From assembly GCF_035582795.1 (NCBI RefSeq), contig NC_134366.1, positions 149,901,519 through 149,965,518 of the forward strand: a DNA stretch of 64,000 bases, given 5' to 3'. Within the stretch, counting starts at the first letter, position 1. Each line of letters opens with the position of its first letter. Origin of the DNA: Mycteria americana (Eukaryota; Chordata; Aves; Ciconiiformes; Ciconiidae). Below, piece by piece: positions 12,488-24,024 of the stretch. The notes below the pieces were generated by a model. That model did no database searches. It had not been told where the DNA came from and was given only the letters and a program-made list of their open reading frames with translations. The position numbers and the translations under genes were made by a program.

Positions 12488-12630
12488 TGCTGTAATTCTT
12501 CTCCTAAAATTTATCCAATTAGTGATAGAGATATTAATAGAATGGAGAAGCACGATGGGTCATTTAGAAGTTTTTCCCTTCTGTTAGTATCTCTATCAAT
12601 AATTGAATAAATACTAGGAGAAATACAGCA
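12488..12630. repeat. 143-bp imperfect palindrome (hairpin or MITE-like)
   Basis: The left arm (about 12488-12550) and right arm (about 12571-12630) are inverted copies around a 20-base centre (12551-12570). In the best 27-base stretch, 12510-12536 against 12585-12611, 24 positions match. Over 48 aligned positions about 39 match. Pairing continues inward to 12550/12571 with one mismatch and two G-U-type pairs, and outward to the TGCTGT... / ...ACAGCA ends with a three-base gap. There is no open reading frame. The form fits a decayed palindromic non-autonomous DNA transposon or a long RNA hairpin. I do not recognise the family. Confidence 0.75.
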
Positions 12631-12802
12631 TCTTGATGTACTTATAACTAAAAAAAAATATTGAATTGACAAACAACTGTCTGGAGGGACTATCCTGAGA
12701 CACCCTGCCTTACAGAACCAGAAGGAGAGGGTTACAGTCGACAGCAATACTAACCACAGCAAATCCAAGGCACAGGCTGGTCAGGGTCAGGGATCGGAGG
12801 CT

Positions 12803-12886
12803 GGGATGGGGATGGGAATGGGGATGGGGATGGGGATGGGGTGGGGATGCGGTGGGGATGGGGATAGGGTGGGGATGGGGAGGGGA
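12803..12886. repeat. G-rich minisatellite, GGGGAT units
   Basis: Tandem GGGGAT and GGGGTGGGGAT-type units with small variants (GGGAAT, GATGCG, GATAGG) fill about 84 bases. The plus strand has well over four closely spaced runs of at least three G, so a G-quadruplex is possible. The minus-strand frames here encode Pro-Ser/Pro-Ile-rich repeats that are artefacts. Confidence 0.85.
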
Positions 12887-15800
12887 CTTCTGCCAAACCG
12901 GGCCTCTGGCATCTTTCTGCCACAGGCAATAGAGTAGCAGGGATCATCGCTCCGAACAAAGTCATCCTTGGGCCGTGATACAGGTGGTAGCCACAGCCAC
13001 AGCAGACCAAACATTGAAAATACTTCTGGTTGCTGCAAATTCTAGACAAAATTGTAGCTAAAAGGCAGTTTTTCCCTCCCTTGAAGATGGCCAGACAAAC
13101 GTCTACAGCACGCTCAGGTTTACCAGGCTCCTTTCCTCCCAGCTCACCTCTCTCCCATGAAAGCAGCAGCTCAGCCTCCCAACCTAGCGCAGCACGGGCT
13201 GCTTTCCCTTGCACTGCTGAGCAGCCGGAGCGAGCCCAGGCACCAGAAACACATACTCTGCTGCAAAGACTGGTTTTGAGGTCTCATACAAAACAGTTTG
13301 GTGACTGCTGCTTTTGAGTCCCTGTAACAACAGCTTGTGGACAGAGAGGACCATATTCCACTCCCTCACCCTTGGCTCTGTGATGCTACTTCGTCCTCAA
13401 GCCGGGACCCGCATCTGGCCTGGGCAGCCTGAAGCAGGAGAGAGCAAGTCCCTGCTGTGGAGGCAGTGGGACTTCAATCAGGATAAGCAAATCATGCAAG
13501 TGCTGCCTGTTGCAGAGGTGGGGAGGAAATTAGAAAGCCATAAGTAGACGAATTTGGGGCCGCCCAGGCAGGTGACACCCATGCAGGACCCCAGCCAGCA
13601 GCGCTGGAGACCTCTGCGTGCCCACAGCAGGTGGCTTGCTAGATAGCAGCAGCATGCTAAAGCCTTACAATAGCTGCAATCTGTATTAACGCGGACACAA
13701 GCTCTTACTGCAGAGTTGTTAACCATCATAAAATGTGTTCTACAATAATTTTTGAGAACTCAACACTCACTACGAACGTTTCACGACTGGGACTTGACAC
13801 CGCTTGGTTCCTGCAATTGTTCAGCAGTTGAAGTCCTTCACTCGCTTAAACATTGATTTATTAAAGTCTTGATTCTGATCTTATTTCACAGCTATATAAT
13901 TCAACTGCTATGACGTTATCCCGAATGACTTCAAAATACAATGCATAAATGTGGAAAAATTAGGAGGATTGCCAAAAGGCACACGGGCAGAACATTTATG
14001 TATTTGATTTTGATGCTGAAGACCATAAGCCTGATTATCCCCTCTTGAAGACTGGTAGAAACCAGGAGAAGTATATTGCAGTTACGATGGTAAATATGAG
14101 AGGATAATTAAGACAGTGACTTATATCACAGATCAATGTTTTCTGTCTTTCTAGTTTTATTCTAAAAACCTTTCAATTTCTGTGTATAATCACCAAGTGT
14201 GAGCATCGGTGACTAACTATGCTTTATAATGAAGCAGGGTCGCTCAGCTCCTTCCCACAAAGGATCTGAGACAACACTACCAAGGTCTGCACTGCTAACA
14301 AGGACTGCACCACTTCCAGCGCAAAAGCCACCATTGGTAGAATTAAAACAAATTCATGGCAAAAATTAAAACATTTATATTTTAACATCTCCAGACTTTA
14401 TTAGGTGTTCTTTATACAGTCATCTGGTATGTTTAAAGAGTGAGCAATCATATAAAAGGAAATATGGTCATAACTGATTGAAGTAATAAAACCCTGAAAC
14501 TAAATAACATCTCATAACTCATTACACAGCATATATTAGATTTCATTACATCAGTATATGACTTAGTAGTAAATTCTCCTGTTGGTCATAAACCTCTAAA
14601 GTGTTGTCATCCTGAAAAATGAAATTAAAATAGAGAAGAAGACAATGCCAGGACGGTCCGGCGGTGCTCGTACTGTTACAGCGCAGCCCCACCTGGCGTA
14701 GGGGTGAGCTGGCCTTGATGGGCGATGCTGGGGATGGGCGACATGTTTCTCCTCACTGCTGTCATCCTGTCCAGGACGAAACCGCCCCTTGACGCGGGGG
14801 ACCGGCATTGCCAGGGGTTCATTTTTGCGTAGCCGACCTGCTGCTGAGCTTGTTATCCCCGTGCGCTGACGAAGCTGCATCCGTCTCCGGCACTGGGCGG
14901 CCCCCGTGAGGGCGATGGGCGAGCGCACCCCCCAGCTGGCACCCCGCTCCGCCACTGCTCCGTGCCGGGGTCAGCAACCCCGCTGGGCTAGTGCTGGCAA
15001 AGCAGCGACGTGCCGGGAATAGAAGCCAGAGCCGTGGGCCGGGTGCCTGTGTTCGCTCTGCCGTGGCACCGGGGAGTGTTAGCTGCTGGGGCCGCCGCTC
15101 GCCGCCTCGGGCAGGGCACCCGAGGGGTCCCTGCCCACCCGTCCTCCTTGCCCTCTGCCAGAGGCCGTGTCACCGCAGCGGCACAGCACTGCTTCTAATT
15201 TTCACCCGCCGCTGTTCACAGCCTGGCGTACTGCTGCGAGACGGCAGATGCAAGGCAGCAGCTCTGCCACATCCTGGGCTGTGGGGAGCCACCCCAGCTG
15301 CCTCGCCACCACGGAGGGGGCAAACGGCACAATGAGGGTGGCATGGCTGGATCCCAGCTGCACTGTGGGCTGGGGCTGTTGGAGGAGACCGGAGAACCAG
15401 CTTGGCAACCCATGTTACCCCACGGAAACACCAGCACAGGGGCTTTCCGAAATCACTCCTGTTTCTGAGGCTGAAGCATCTCCCAACATTTGGGCTGCTA
15501 AGTCCCGAAGGCTCTTCAAGGCGCTGGTGCCTTCCAGTGTCCTTCAAAGGGCTGAGCAGAGGGTCGCTGGTGGCCTGAGCACACCCACCCCTGGGGAGGA
15601 GAGGAGCTGGGGCTCATTCCTGACACGAGCTCACCAGGCCTCCTGTGCCCCACACCCATAGATCCTCCTGTGCTCTGAAGAGCAAATGCTTCACAGAAAC
15701 TGCACAAAAACACACCTTTGAGCGGGGGACGGACTCTGGTTAAGTGTTCGAGCTGCCCAGCTACAGCATCAGGGACCTGCTCCCCATCTTCTTACAGCCC

Positions 15801-16048
15801 CCAAAGTCTTCAGCACTCGTTGTGCTGCAGCACAGCACCGACACCTCGTCCGAGGCTCCCTCCTCCAGCTGCGCAGCCCAGGTCCGAGCAGGAGGCCAGC
15901 CCTGGGGCCAGCTGAGTTGTTACCCCCGGTCCCCCTTCCTGTTTGAGTGTCAGGGCTGGCATCTCCTGCTTCAGGACCAGTTGGGTTTCTGCTGGTGAGG
16001 TAGGTGGCAGGTCCCTCACCTCAGGCTGGGAGATGCCACCAGCACACT
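12887..16048. other. Intergenic sequence; GC-rich stretch at about 14640-15960
   Basis: Unique-looking sequence. The segment from about 14640 to 15960 is distinctly GC-rich, which opens overlapping frames on both strands up to 164 codons. None shows a recognisable domain. No promoter-like structure or matching splice sites could be tied to them. Confidence 0.45.
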
Positions 16049-16642
16049 TGTCGTGGTTTAACCCCAGCCAGCAACTACGCCCCACACAGCTGCTCGCTCA
16101 CTCCCCCCAGGTGGGAAGGGGGAGAGAATCAGAAGGGTAAAAGTGAGAAAACTCGTGGGTTGAGATAAAGACAGTTTAATAAGTAAAGCAAAAACCGCAC
16201 ACACAAGCAAAGCAAAACAAGGAATTCATTCACTCCTTCCCATGGGCAGGCAGGTGTCCAGCCATCTCCAGGAAAGCAGGGCTCCATCATGCGTAATGGT
16301 TACTTGGGAAGACAAATGCCATCACTCCGAATGTCCCCCCCTTCCTTCTTCTTCCCCCAGCTTTATATGCTGAGCATGACACCATATGGTCTGGAATAGC
16401 CCTTTGGTCAGTTGGGGTCAGCTGTCCCGGCTGTGTCCCCCCCAGCTTCTTGTGCACCCCCAGCCTGCTCGCTGGTGGGGTGGGGTGAGAAGCAGAAAAG
16501 GCCTTGACTCTGTGTAAGCACTGCTCAGCAGTAACGAAAACATCCCTGCATTATCAACACTGTTTCCAGCACAAATCCAAAACACAGCCCCATGGTAGCT
16601 ACTGTGAAGAAAATTAACTCTATCCCAGCCAAAACCAGCACA
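16049..16642 (-). mobile_element. Solo LTR of an avian ERVL-type endogenous retrovirus
   Basis: This 594-base element begins TGTCGTGG and ends CAGCACA on the plus strand, so it has TG...CA ends with TGT/ACA inverted tips. I recognise it as a high-copy avian LTR. Its transcriptional direction is minus: read that way there is a TATA-like CATATAAAGC (about 16361-16370) followed by an ATTAAA polyadenylation-type signal (about 16170-16175). The flanking five bases are ACACT on the left and ACAAT on the right, a target duplication with one mismatch. No internal viral genes, primer-binding site or second LTR lie next to it. It is a recombined solo LTR with no coding capacity. Confidence 0.88.
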
Positions 16643-19600
16643 ACAATTTCTGAGCATCCCTGGGATCACCCCGCAGCGAGGTTCTTGCTGGGGGGCTCAC
16701 CCGCCACATGCAGCACACCAGAGCTCAGGCATGAGGTAGGCTCTGAGACACGTCCATGACACCGGCCCAGTGGCTGTTACTGCTGTGGGTATCAGCTATA
16801 AACAGTGGATCTTCTCTTTGATTCCCCAAAAGGCTTTTATGTTTCTTTCTTTGAGAACCAACCTCCCCTCCTCCATTTGACAGTTTATAATTACCCAGAG
16901 CAACCGATCAGCAACTGTGCCGTTTGCAACATCTGGGAGATCTTAAGGCAGATCCCAGTCCAAGCTGCACTGATGTAATTGTTTTGCTGGGTGAAGGATG
17001 ATAACTCTCCCCACGTGTGTTTATACTCCTTCAAAATAATCCAATGGTTTTTTTGAAGCTCACTTATGTCAACACGTGCTTTATTGTGTCGTATGTGTTT
17101 TTAAAGTGCTGGATGGAAGCAGCTGCAGAAGTCCCCTTTCAAAGCATACCTCCTCATGTTCTTTTTGGAGTAGCTTGTTGAATCACTATAAAGTATCAAG
17201 GCTTTAATGGCTGTTTTGAAGGTGTCCAGCCACACCAATTAGTTTGATATACGTATGAAAAGCTAAGTATAGAAATGAATCAAAGAAATCCCCAAAAGCT
17301 CAGGGGTGGAGGTGGCTACACCCCTCCTTTCCATGAGAAACAGCAGAAGCCTGCGATCCGATAAGAACGAGGCTGTGCAAAGCCAGGCACTCTGTACGCC
17401 AAGCTCTGCACCAAGAACCAGCACTAAGGAATGGCTGCAAACCTAAGAGTTGTCTAGCAGAAGACGCTGCTCCCAGCAGAAGTTGTCCTCAAGACCTGGG
17501 GAACGGACCGGCCGGATAACAGTGCTCCTTGGGGTAAGCCAGGTGAACCTGGGCTACCATGTGCAAACATTAAATTACAGATCTAAACGTCTAATCTGTC
17601 ATAATTACATCACCAGTCCTATAATGGAAATAGCAGTCTCTCTGTAAGACAGCTGTACTTCTGAAAGGAAATACGCTGTGTTACTTTTTCCCTGGAATTT
17701 CTTTCACTGTTTTTTTGAGAAAAATAAAGCATCTTTGGCTGCTGCCAGCGTAGACCCAGGTCCTGACTTTGCCCTGCTATAGCCTAAGTGCTCCTAGGCA
17801 GGGATGACTGCCTCCATAAAGCTCCGAAATGCTGATCTCACCCCTCCTCTGGTACCTCGGCTTTTGCAACGTGCAGAGCAGAGCTGAGCCAAACCTCACC
17901 TGGCAGCAGAATACATTTTGCTTTTTATCAGAGCCACCTCCACGCTGCCGTGACAGTCTTGTGAGCTCCAGCAGGCAGGCTGGGTGCCGAGCGTCGCTGG
18001 AGGCCTGCTTATACACTGATGGAAAATTAAAGAAGTTTTCTTCCATCTTCTTCAGGGTGAGAGTGCAGCTGAGAAACATTTAGGATTTGGAGAATTTTTA
18101 GTTAATTGAAGTAAACCAAACATATCTAGCTGCTTTTATGACTATTTCATAATAGTATCTTTTTAAGCTAATACTCCACTGGGGAACACAACTTGCAGAC
18201 AAAAAAGCCCCTCTGAAGTGCCTTGAAGAGATCTGAGCTTTGGACTCTGAACTTTGCTGCTTATAAACAATCATTTCAATCTGCTGGGCCGCAGCGGGAG
18301 TATGAGGCTTCATAAAAGGGCTTAGGTGTTGTAATACTGAGCGCAGCAGCGTTTAACTCCATGTCTCGCTATCCAGCCTCCCCGTGCAATCCAGAAGATT
18401 TAGACACAAAGAACCAGATCTGCACAGGCCAGTGGGGAACCACTTTAGGCACCGCTGAGGAGAGCGCAGCCCAGCTGTGCTGAGGTACCTCTTTCTGATC
18501 GGGTTTCAAGCCCCAGATCCCTTCCCAGCGCAGGAACTGAAGCAGCACACTCTCATAAAACAGCAACAGCAATTCCAGCGCTTGCTTGGCCTTTGGAAGA
18601 GAAAGATCCAGCGCTCCTCTTTCGCTGCAGAGATGCGAGCACCCCAGACCCAAACCTGCCCTGTAGCTGTCGGGGCATCCTCTTGTAATCGTTCTGGTTT
18701 CCATGGAAAGAAACGGATGAGGTCGGGCCAGAAGAGATGGACACTTAGGTCACATCCAGGCACTCTGGAGGCAGGACAAGGACAGCGTGGGCTCCACTCA
18801 TGATCCGGTTCAATGGGTGATACTTAAATATTCTTTAGGGAAAACTTAAGCCTCAGTGAGTGCCATGAACTTGGGGTTCCCAAAGTCAGGACACACAGGC
18901 ATCACCCTCTGCAGTGGCCTGCAAAGCACCCTGGCCTTTGTGAAACCACCACATACCTCTCTTTTCTCACTGCCCTACTCAGTGGTCCTGTTCCCCAAAA
19001 TACGTTCAATCACAGGGGTTTTTTTCTCCTCCTTCCCAGTGGTCATCTTTGGTCTGCACATAAATGCCCCAACCTCATCTCACTCTCACTGCACGCTCCC
19101 AAAGCGGGCAAAGGGGACTGAGGTCAACTTATTTTCCCTACACTTCTTCCCAATTCCTGCACATGGTTTCCTAACCTTGGGTCTATCCCAGTCCCTCGCC
19201 CAAGCCCTTGGCATAACTCCTCGGTCCAGGTGCCCGGGCTGGCTCAGGGTTTGGGTACCACAGGAGAGAGCTGAGAAGGGCAGAAGCCATGAGTGAAGAC
19301 AGTCAGCTGGTGGGCAGTAATTGCCTGAGCAGGCAAGTGCCTTTAGGCAGGTGGAGTCAAGCATTGCCCTTATTTTGAAGCAGCTTATAAACCAGCTTAG
19401 GAAACAGCTCTAACCAACCTACTACAGTCACGGTCTCTCCTGGTGCAGTTAATTACGCCTTCCAAAGCAGAACAGCATCAGCCAAAGGGGCTAACGGCCT
19501 CACTCGCACTCCAGAAAATATGTTAATCAGAGAACTAAAGCATTTGCAGAGAAGGGAACTGTGAATCCACACCTTTTTGTGAAGAAAAAGGAATTGAGCC

Positions 19601-22600
19601 CACGGCCTGCCAGCATAAGCTAGCATTAAATCACCAGCAAGCAGAAGGTGTTGAGGGCTCCTTCTCCAGACGCCATGAGAACGCCCGTGTCGCCAGGGAA
19701 GCAGAAGCGCATGTGATTGCTGGCACCCCGAGGCATCAGACCAGCCCGTCACCGAGTCCCAGCACCACCAGCTCCGAGGTCCTGCGTGAGCCAAGGACTA
19801 TTTGACACCGAAGGATGTACAAGATCTTAGCCCTTTGGGCCTTAGGCTAGCTAAGAGAGGCCAAGAGAAGTGAAGTCACTCAAGGCGTTCAGGTCAGCTG
19901 CATACCAGGTGGGACACAGAGCCCCAGCCCCAGTCTCACCCTGGAGCAGCGGTGGCTCGGGTTGTCTCTGCCTGCTCCGCACTGCAAGGGCAGCCCTTAC
20001 CCTGGCCAAAGTTTCAGTCCATGAAAACTGACCGCAAGGGTGCAGCAGCACTGTGGGGAAATCCTGAAGATAATCGTTGACCTTTGCTGTCTAGAGAGAA
20101 AACGCTTCAAGTAGGAATGTGATTACCATATTAATGCTAAAACAGTTCCATTATAATGACAAGCATGATGTTTCATCAAAATTCTTATGAGATTTATATC
20201 TGCTGTAGCTCTCCTTTGGATGGAAGTTGGATGTAAAACAAGCATGTGTTTCTTGTTACAGAGCTGAAAAAAATCCATTGTTTCTGGGTTGACCGATTCA
20301 AAATTTAAAGAAATCAGTCTGCCATAACAAACATGATCTCCAGCAATCTAAACGTATTCTTTTATTAAATACACAGTGAAATACAAGAACTTCAAGTGAA
20401 GCGCAGGTTCACTTAAAAGTGATGAAAATGAATTCAAGCTAAAACTGTCATCAAACCACAGGATTAGCAATATCAACTCAGACTCTCTCTTAATTTGACA
20501 TGCATAATTTAGATGTGCCAAAGATGTTGCGAACTCAAACTACAAAAAGACCTCAGTGATTTATGGAATCTGTGTAGAATTTACATCCAAAAAACTACAT
20601 TAATGAAGATGAAGGTTTCAAAGTCAAGTTAGGAAACGCAAGATGCGCCATTGCCTTGTGCATTATAGTATGACCTTAAATTGCAGGTTTGCGTTTTTCC
20701 CTGTAGAAACCCTTCTCTCATTCATTGAGGACTGAAAAGAGGAATTCTTTTCAATCCTCTTCAGTGTACGGCCCAACCTTGCTTTCTGCACTCCGTACAG
20801 GCCACAAGTGTATCAGTTTCTTTGTAAGTATTTCTGCATTTACCATCAGAGGAATAAGGACTGTGAGGTCTTTTTCAAATCTGTGAGAATCCCTGCGAGA
20901 TTTGCTCCTGGTACCACCACCGGTAGTATCCATTGTGTGTATGGATGAATACCAACACTTTCACCTAATATTTTCAGAACAGATTTACTGAACCTAGACA
21001 TAGATGTGATTACTATGCAATTCTGCAGACGTAGCCCCAAGCACCATATATCAAGCATTTAGCAAAACAGTGAGTTTCTGTGAACCAAGTGTCTTGCTCA
21101 GTGTTACAGAAGAACCTCATGATAGGAGCAGAAAGAAAACCCAGTTCTCCAAACCATAATGCTCTTTCCTTCATCATCAGACTATCTTTTCATCTCTGGC
21201 AATTTGACCCTCTTTACTGTTATCAAGCTTTTCCTTAAAATGAGGCAATTTTGCAGATAGCAAGCTCATGGCTGCAGAGTCCTGGATCATTCAAAGAGGA
21301 GCACACAGCCTGCACAAGGAATATGGCAGGATCCCACAGAGAGCCGCACAGGTGGGATGGAAGCATTACAAGGAAATTACAGATCTGAAACCCCCTTATT
21401 TTTGCAAGTCCATTCCTTCCCATCCCAGATATTTTTAAGGATAAACACAAGGATTCAAAAATGGGAATCACACTGACCCTCCAACTTGTCACCAGCAGGA
21501 TTCAGATCTTTCATAACGCTAGTAGCTCAGTGTGCACAGAGGGGAACACCAGAGGGTGAAATACGAAATGTCTTCCAAGTTACTCGTCTATTAGCCAGTA
21601 GCACAAGCATCCAAATCTCTCATCACATATTCTAGATAAGAGCTTACAGTCTCTAACACAAAGCTGCTACAGCTCCTACAGTTCCCGGGCAACAGATATC
21701 CCTCTTACACCCACCTCCTTCCTCCCTGTTTCTCACTATTTTTAGATTCTCCTAAAGGTCTCAAAGAATACACACCCATCTTTGCCAAAAAAACGACAAA
21801 TGCATTTTCCTTACTAACATCATTCTAAGATACAACTAAAAAGTGTTCACTGAACTTTTTCAAAATACTTCAACAGGAGACCACGGCATGTTATGGGAAC
21901 TTAAAGTTAAAAATGATCAATCCAAGTCAGAAGCATCTGAAAACACGTCTAAGTGAAAGCTGTCAAACCACCTCAGCCTCAGTGAGCAGGTAAGCTCTTA
22001 ACATTGCTTCCTTTCCTCTCCTCCCCTTGAACTGCTATAAAGATCACTTGGAAAGACTCTTCTATTACCTTCTACTACTCGCCTCTGACTCTTAAAATGT
22101 TAAATTTGAGTTTAAAGAGGTCAGTGATTTCAGGTGTGTTAGGCCAATGGGAGCATGGCTGCTTTGCACTCTACTCAAAGGTCAGTCTATTTTTAAGTGC
22201 CTGATGTCAACAAAACCCTCTTCTCTAAACCAAGTAATTTTTGAGAGACTTCAGAACCACATTAATCTTAATGCAAACCTATGGCCAAATAAGCAGATGC
22301 TGTGTTTCTACAAAATCCTAGCTTTTGTAGAAGTTTGACCAGCTATGCCTTTCAAGTGCTACTTCCATTAAATAATTAAGCCTTCTAATATTATTCTAAC
22401 AGGTAATGAAATAGTTCTGATTCCATAAGAAAAATTAAGTATTCTAATAATTCCATAAAGAGAAGCGTGAAACTTCAGGCCTTATTTGTCTCTTGGAAGA
22501 AAATTAGAAAGTTCTCAAAAATACATCAAATTATTACTATAGGAGATGAAAGAAACCTCACATTCTTCATAAAACCTCCCCACAGACTTTTAAGGAATAT

Positions 22601-23803
22601 TGGTGATGCAGATATTTTTGCAGCATTGTGTTTTACCACATGAGGCTGTGAAGTTTTGAAATAAATATTTCACCCAGGGATCACTGTACCCATCCTACAG
22701 ATGTAAGCAACTGAAGCAAGCAGGTGACTGTTAACAACAGAGTGATGAGCAAAGCTAAAATATGGTTTCCATTCTAACTTCCAATACAGTATTCTATTTA
22801 TCTTGTCATACCAATTCAAAACTACAGACATGGTTTGCTCCATATTTATGTAATTTTGGTTTTTTTCTAAACTGCTCTAGCTTTTGGTCAATGGATTCTT
22901 GCATTTGGTAGACAAGCATGCATAACAAGAATAAATAACTAAACCTTGGGACTATCACACACGATAGTGTACTACACAGAGAGGGCTATACAACAGACTT
23001 TGAATTTCACATGTAATACCAAAATCCGTCTCAAGTTAACACTACCATTAAACTATGGAAGACTAAACTCAAGGTCTTCAGCCAGCAATGGCCAGTATTT
23101 TCTGGATACAACTGAATTCCTTCTGTTTTTAAGCAGAGCCCTAATTCCACATGTATCTCTAATGTTATTAAGCCTGATAGTTTAAAATACTTGATACCAA
23201 TCACTGTAAACAACAGCATGCTTTAGGCCATGAAAAAAATATATGGGAAGTTAATTATGCTGTTGAAAGCACATCAGCATACCACTTTTACCCTTTAAAT
23301 GGATAAAAAGTCTCAAGAAGCTTAAGTGAGACAGTCATTATGGTTTATATGAAAATAGTCTTTCAAGGATTAACAGTGTACATGGTATAAAAAGTTAGTG
23401 AAACATTTCCTGATTTTGTGATTAAGGAATCATCTGTTTTCCACTATTGTAATACATATGTGCTTAGATGCACAGAATATTACATTCTGCTGTCTCATGA
23501 TGCCATTGTAACATCAAGCACTGGTCCAGTATTGTTGTCTCCAGGGAGAAGTGATGAAGAAAATAAGCACTCCCTTTTTAATTTAACAGAGCAACTAGCA
23601 CCAACAGCCTTGCATGTTTCTTACCTAACCCTACAACTGCAGAAAACAGCTGTACTATGAAAAGAGTAAGAATCAAAAAGCTGGAATAAAGACTGCATAC
23701 CACTAAGCTAATATGTAACGTATATGCTCGTAGGAAAGATCTGAACATTAGCTTGTTAACATTTACAAAGAACTCTTCCAAGTAGATTTTATACTTCAAC
23801 ATG
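16643..23803. other. Intergenic sequence between the LTR and the UQCRB 3' end
   Basis: Mixed, mostly AT-rich sequence without a recognisable exon. Two overlapping minus-strand open frames at 20751-21058 read like protein in parts but switch frame and match nothing I know. The part nearest UQCRB may include unannotated 3' UTR if a distal polyadenylation site is used. Confidence 0.4.
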
Positions 23804-23809
23804 TTTATT
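23804..23809 (-). terminator. UQCRB: UQCRB polyadenylation signal AATAAA
   Basis: AATAAA on the minus strand lies 138 bases beyond the UQCRB stop codon. It is the first canonical signal there and would give a short 3' UTR, as expected for this gene. Cleavage would fall near 23780-23790. Other, more distal sites are possible. Confidence 0.6.
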
Positions 23810-23946
23810 TTAGTTGGATGAACATATTCAATGAACAAGTTGAAACAGTATTCCTCAGCCTCACATTTGCCTCCCTGTAGACTTCTATAACCAAATATTT
23901 AAAAATATCAGATATATGTGGATATTTGCATGAAGTAGTTAAATAG

Positions 23947-24024
23947 TTATTTCTTGTTCCATGCTTCTCTTTCAAGTCTTTCACGGATTACTTCTTTTAG
24001 GTACGGTTCAAGATAATGCTTATC
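23947..24024 (-). CDS. UQCRB: UQCRB coding exon 4 (residues 87-111 and stop)
   Basis: Encodes [20 protein letters not shown] then AWNKK and TAA at 23949-23947. The acceptor has a clear pyrimidine tract (TTCTTTTTCAG). The C-terminus aligns with the human protein residue for residue. Confidence 0.95.
   Translation of the reverse strand, partial: DKHYLEPYLKEVIRERLEREAWNKK

Noticed and set aside
15167-15661. 164-codon plus-strand open frame in GC-rich intergenic sequence
   Set aside because: No recognisable domain. Overlapping open frames of similar length exist on the opposite strand, as expected from GC-rich composition.
1-20000. GDF6 coding sequence
   Set aside because: Expected nearby from synteny, but no TGF-beta cysteine-knot or prodomain sequence is visible on either strand.
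20751-21058. Two overlapping minus-strand frames that read partly like protein
   Set aside because: The frames switch, are short, have no flanking splice sites that join them and match no family I know. A decayed retrocopy cannot be excluded, but there is nothing to name.
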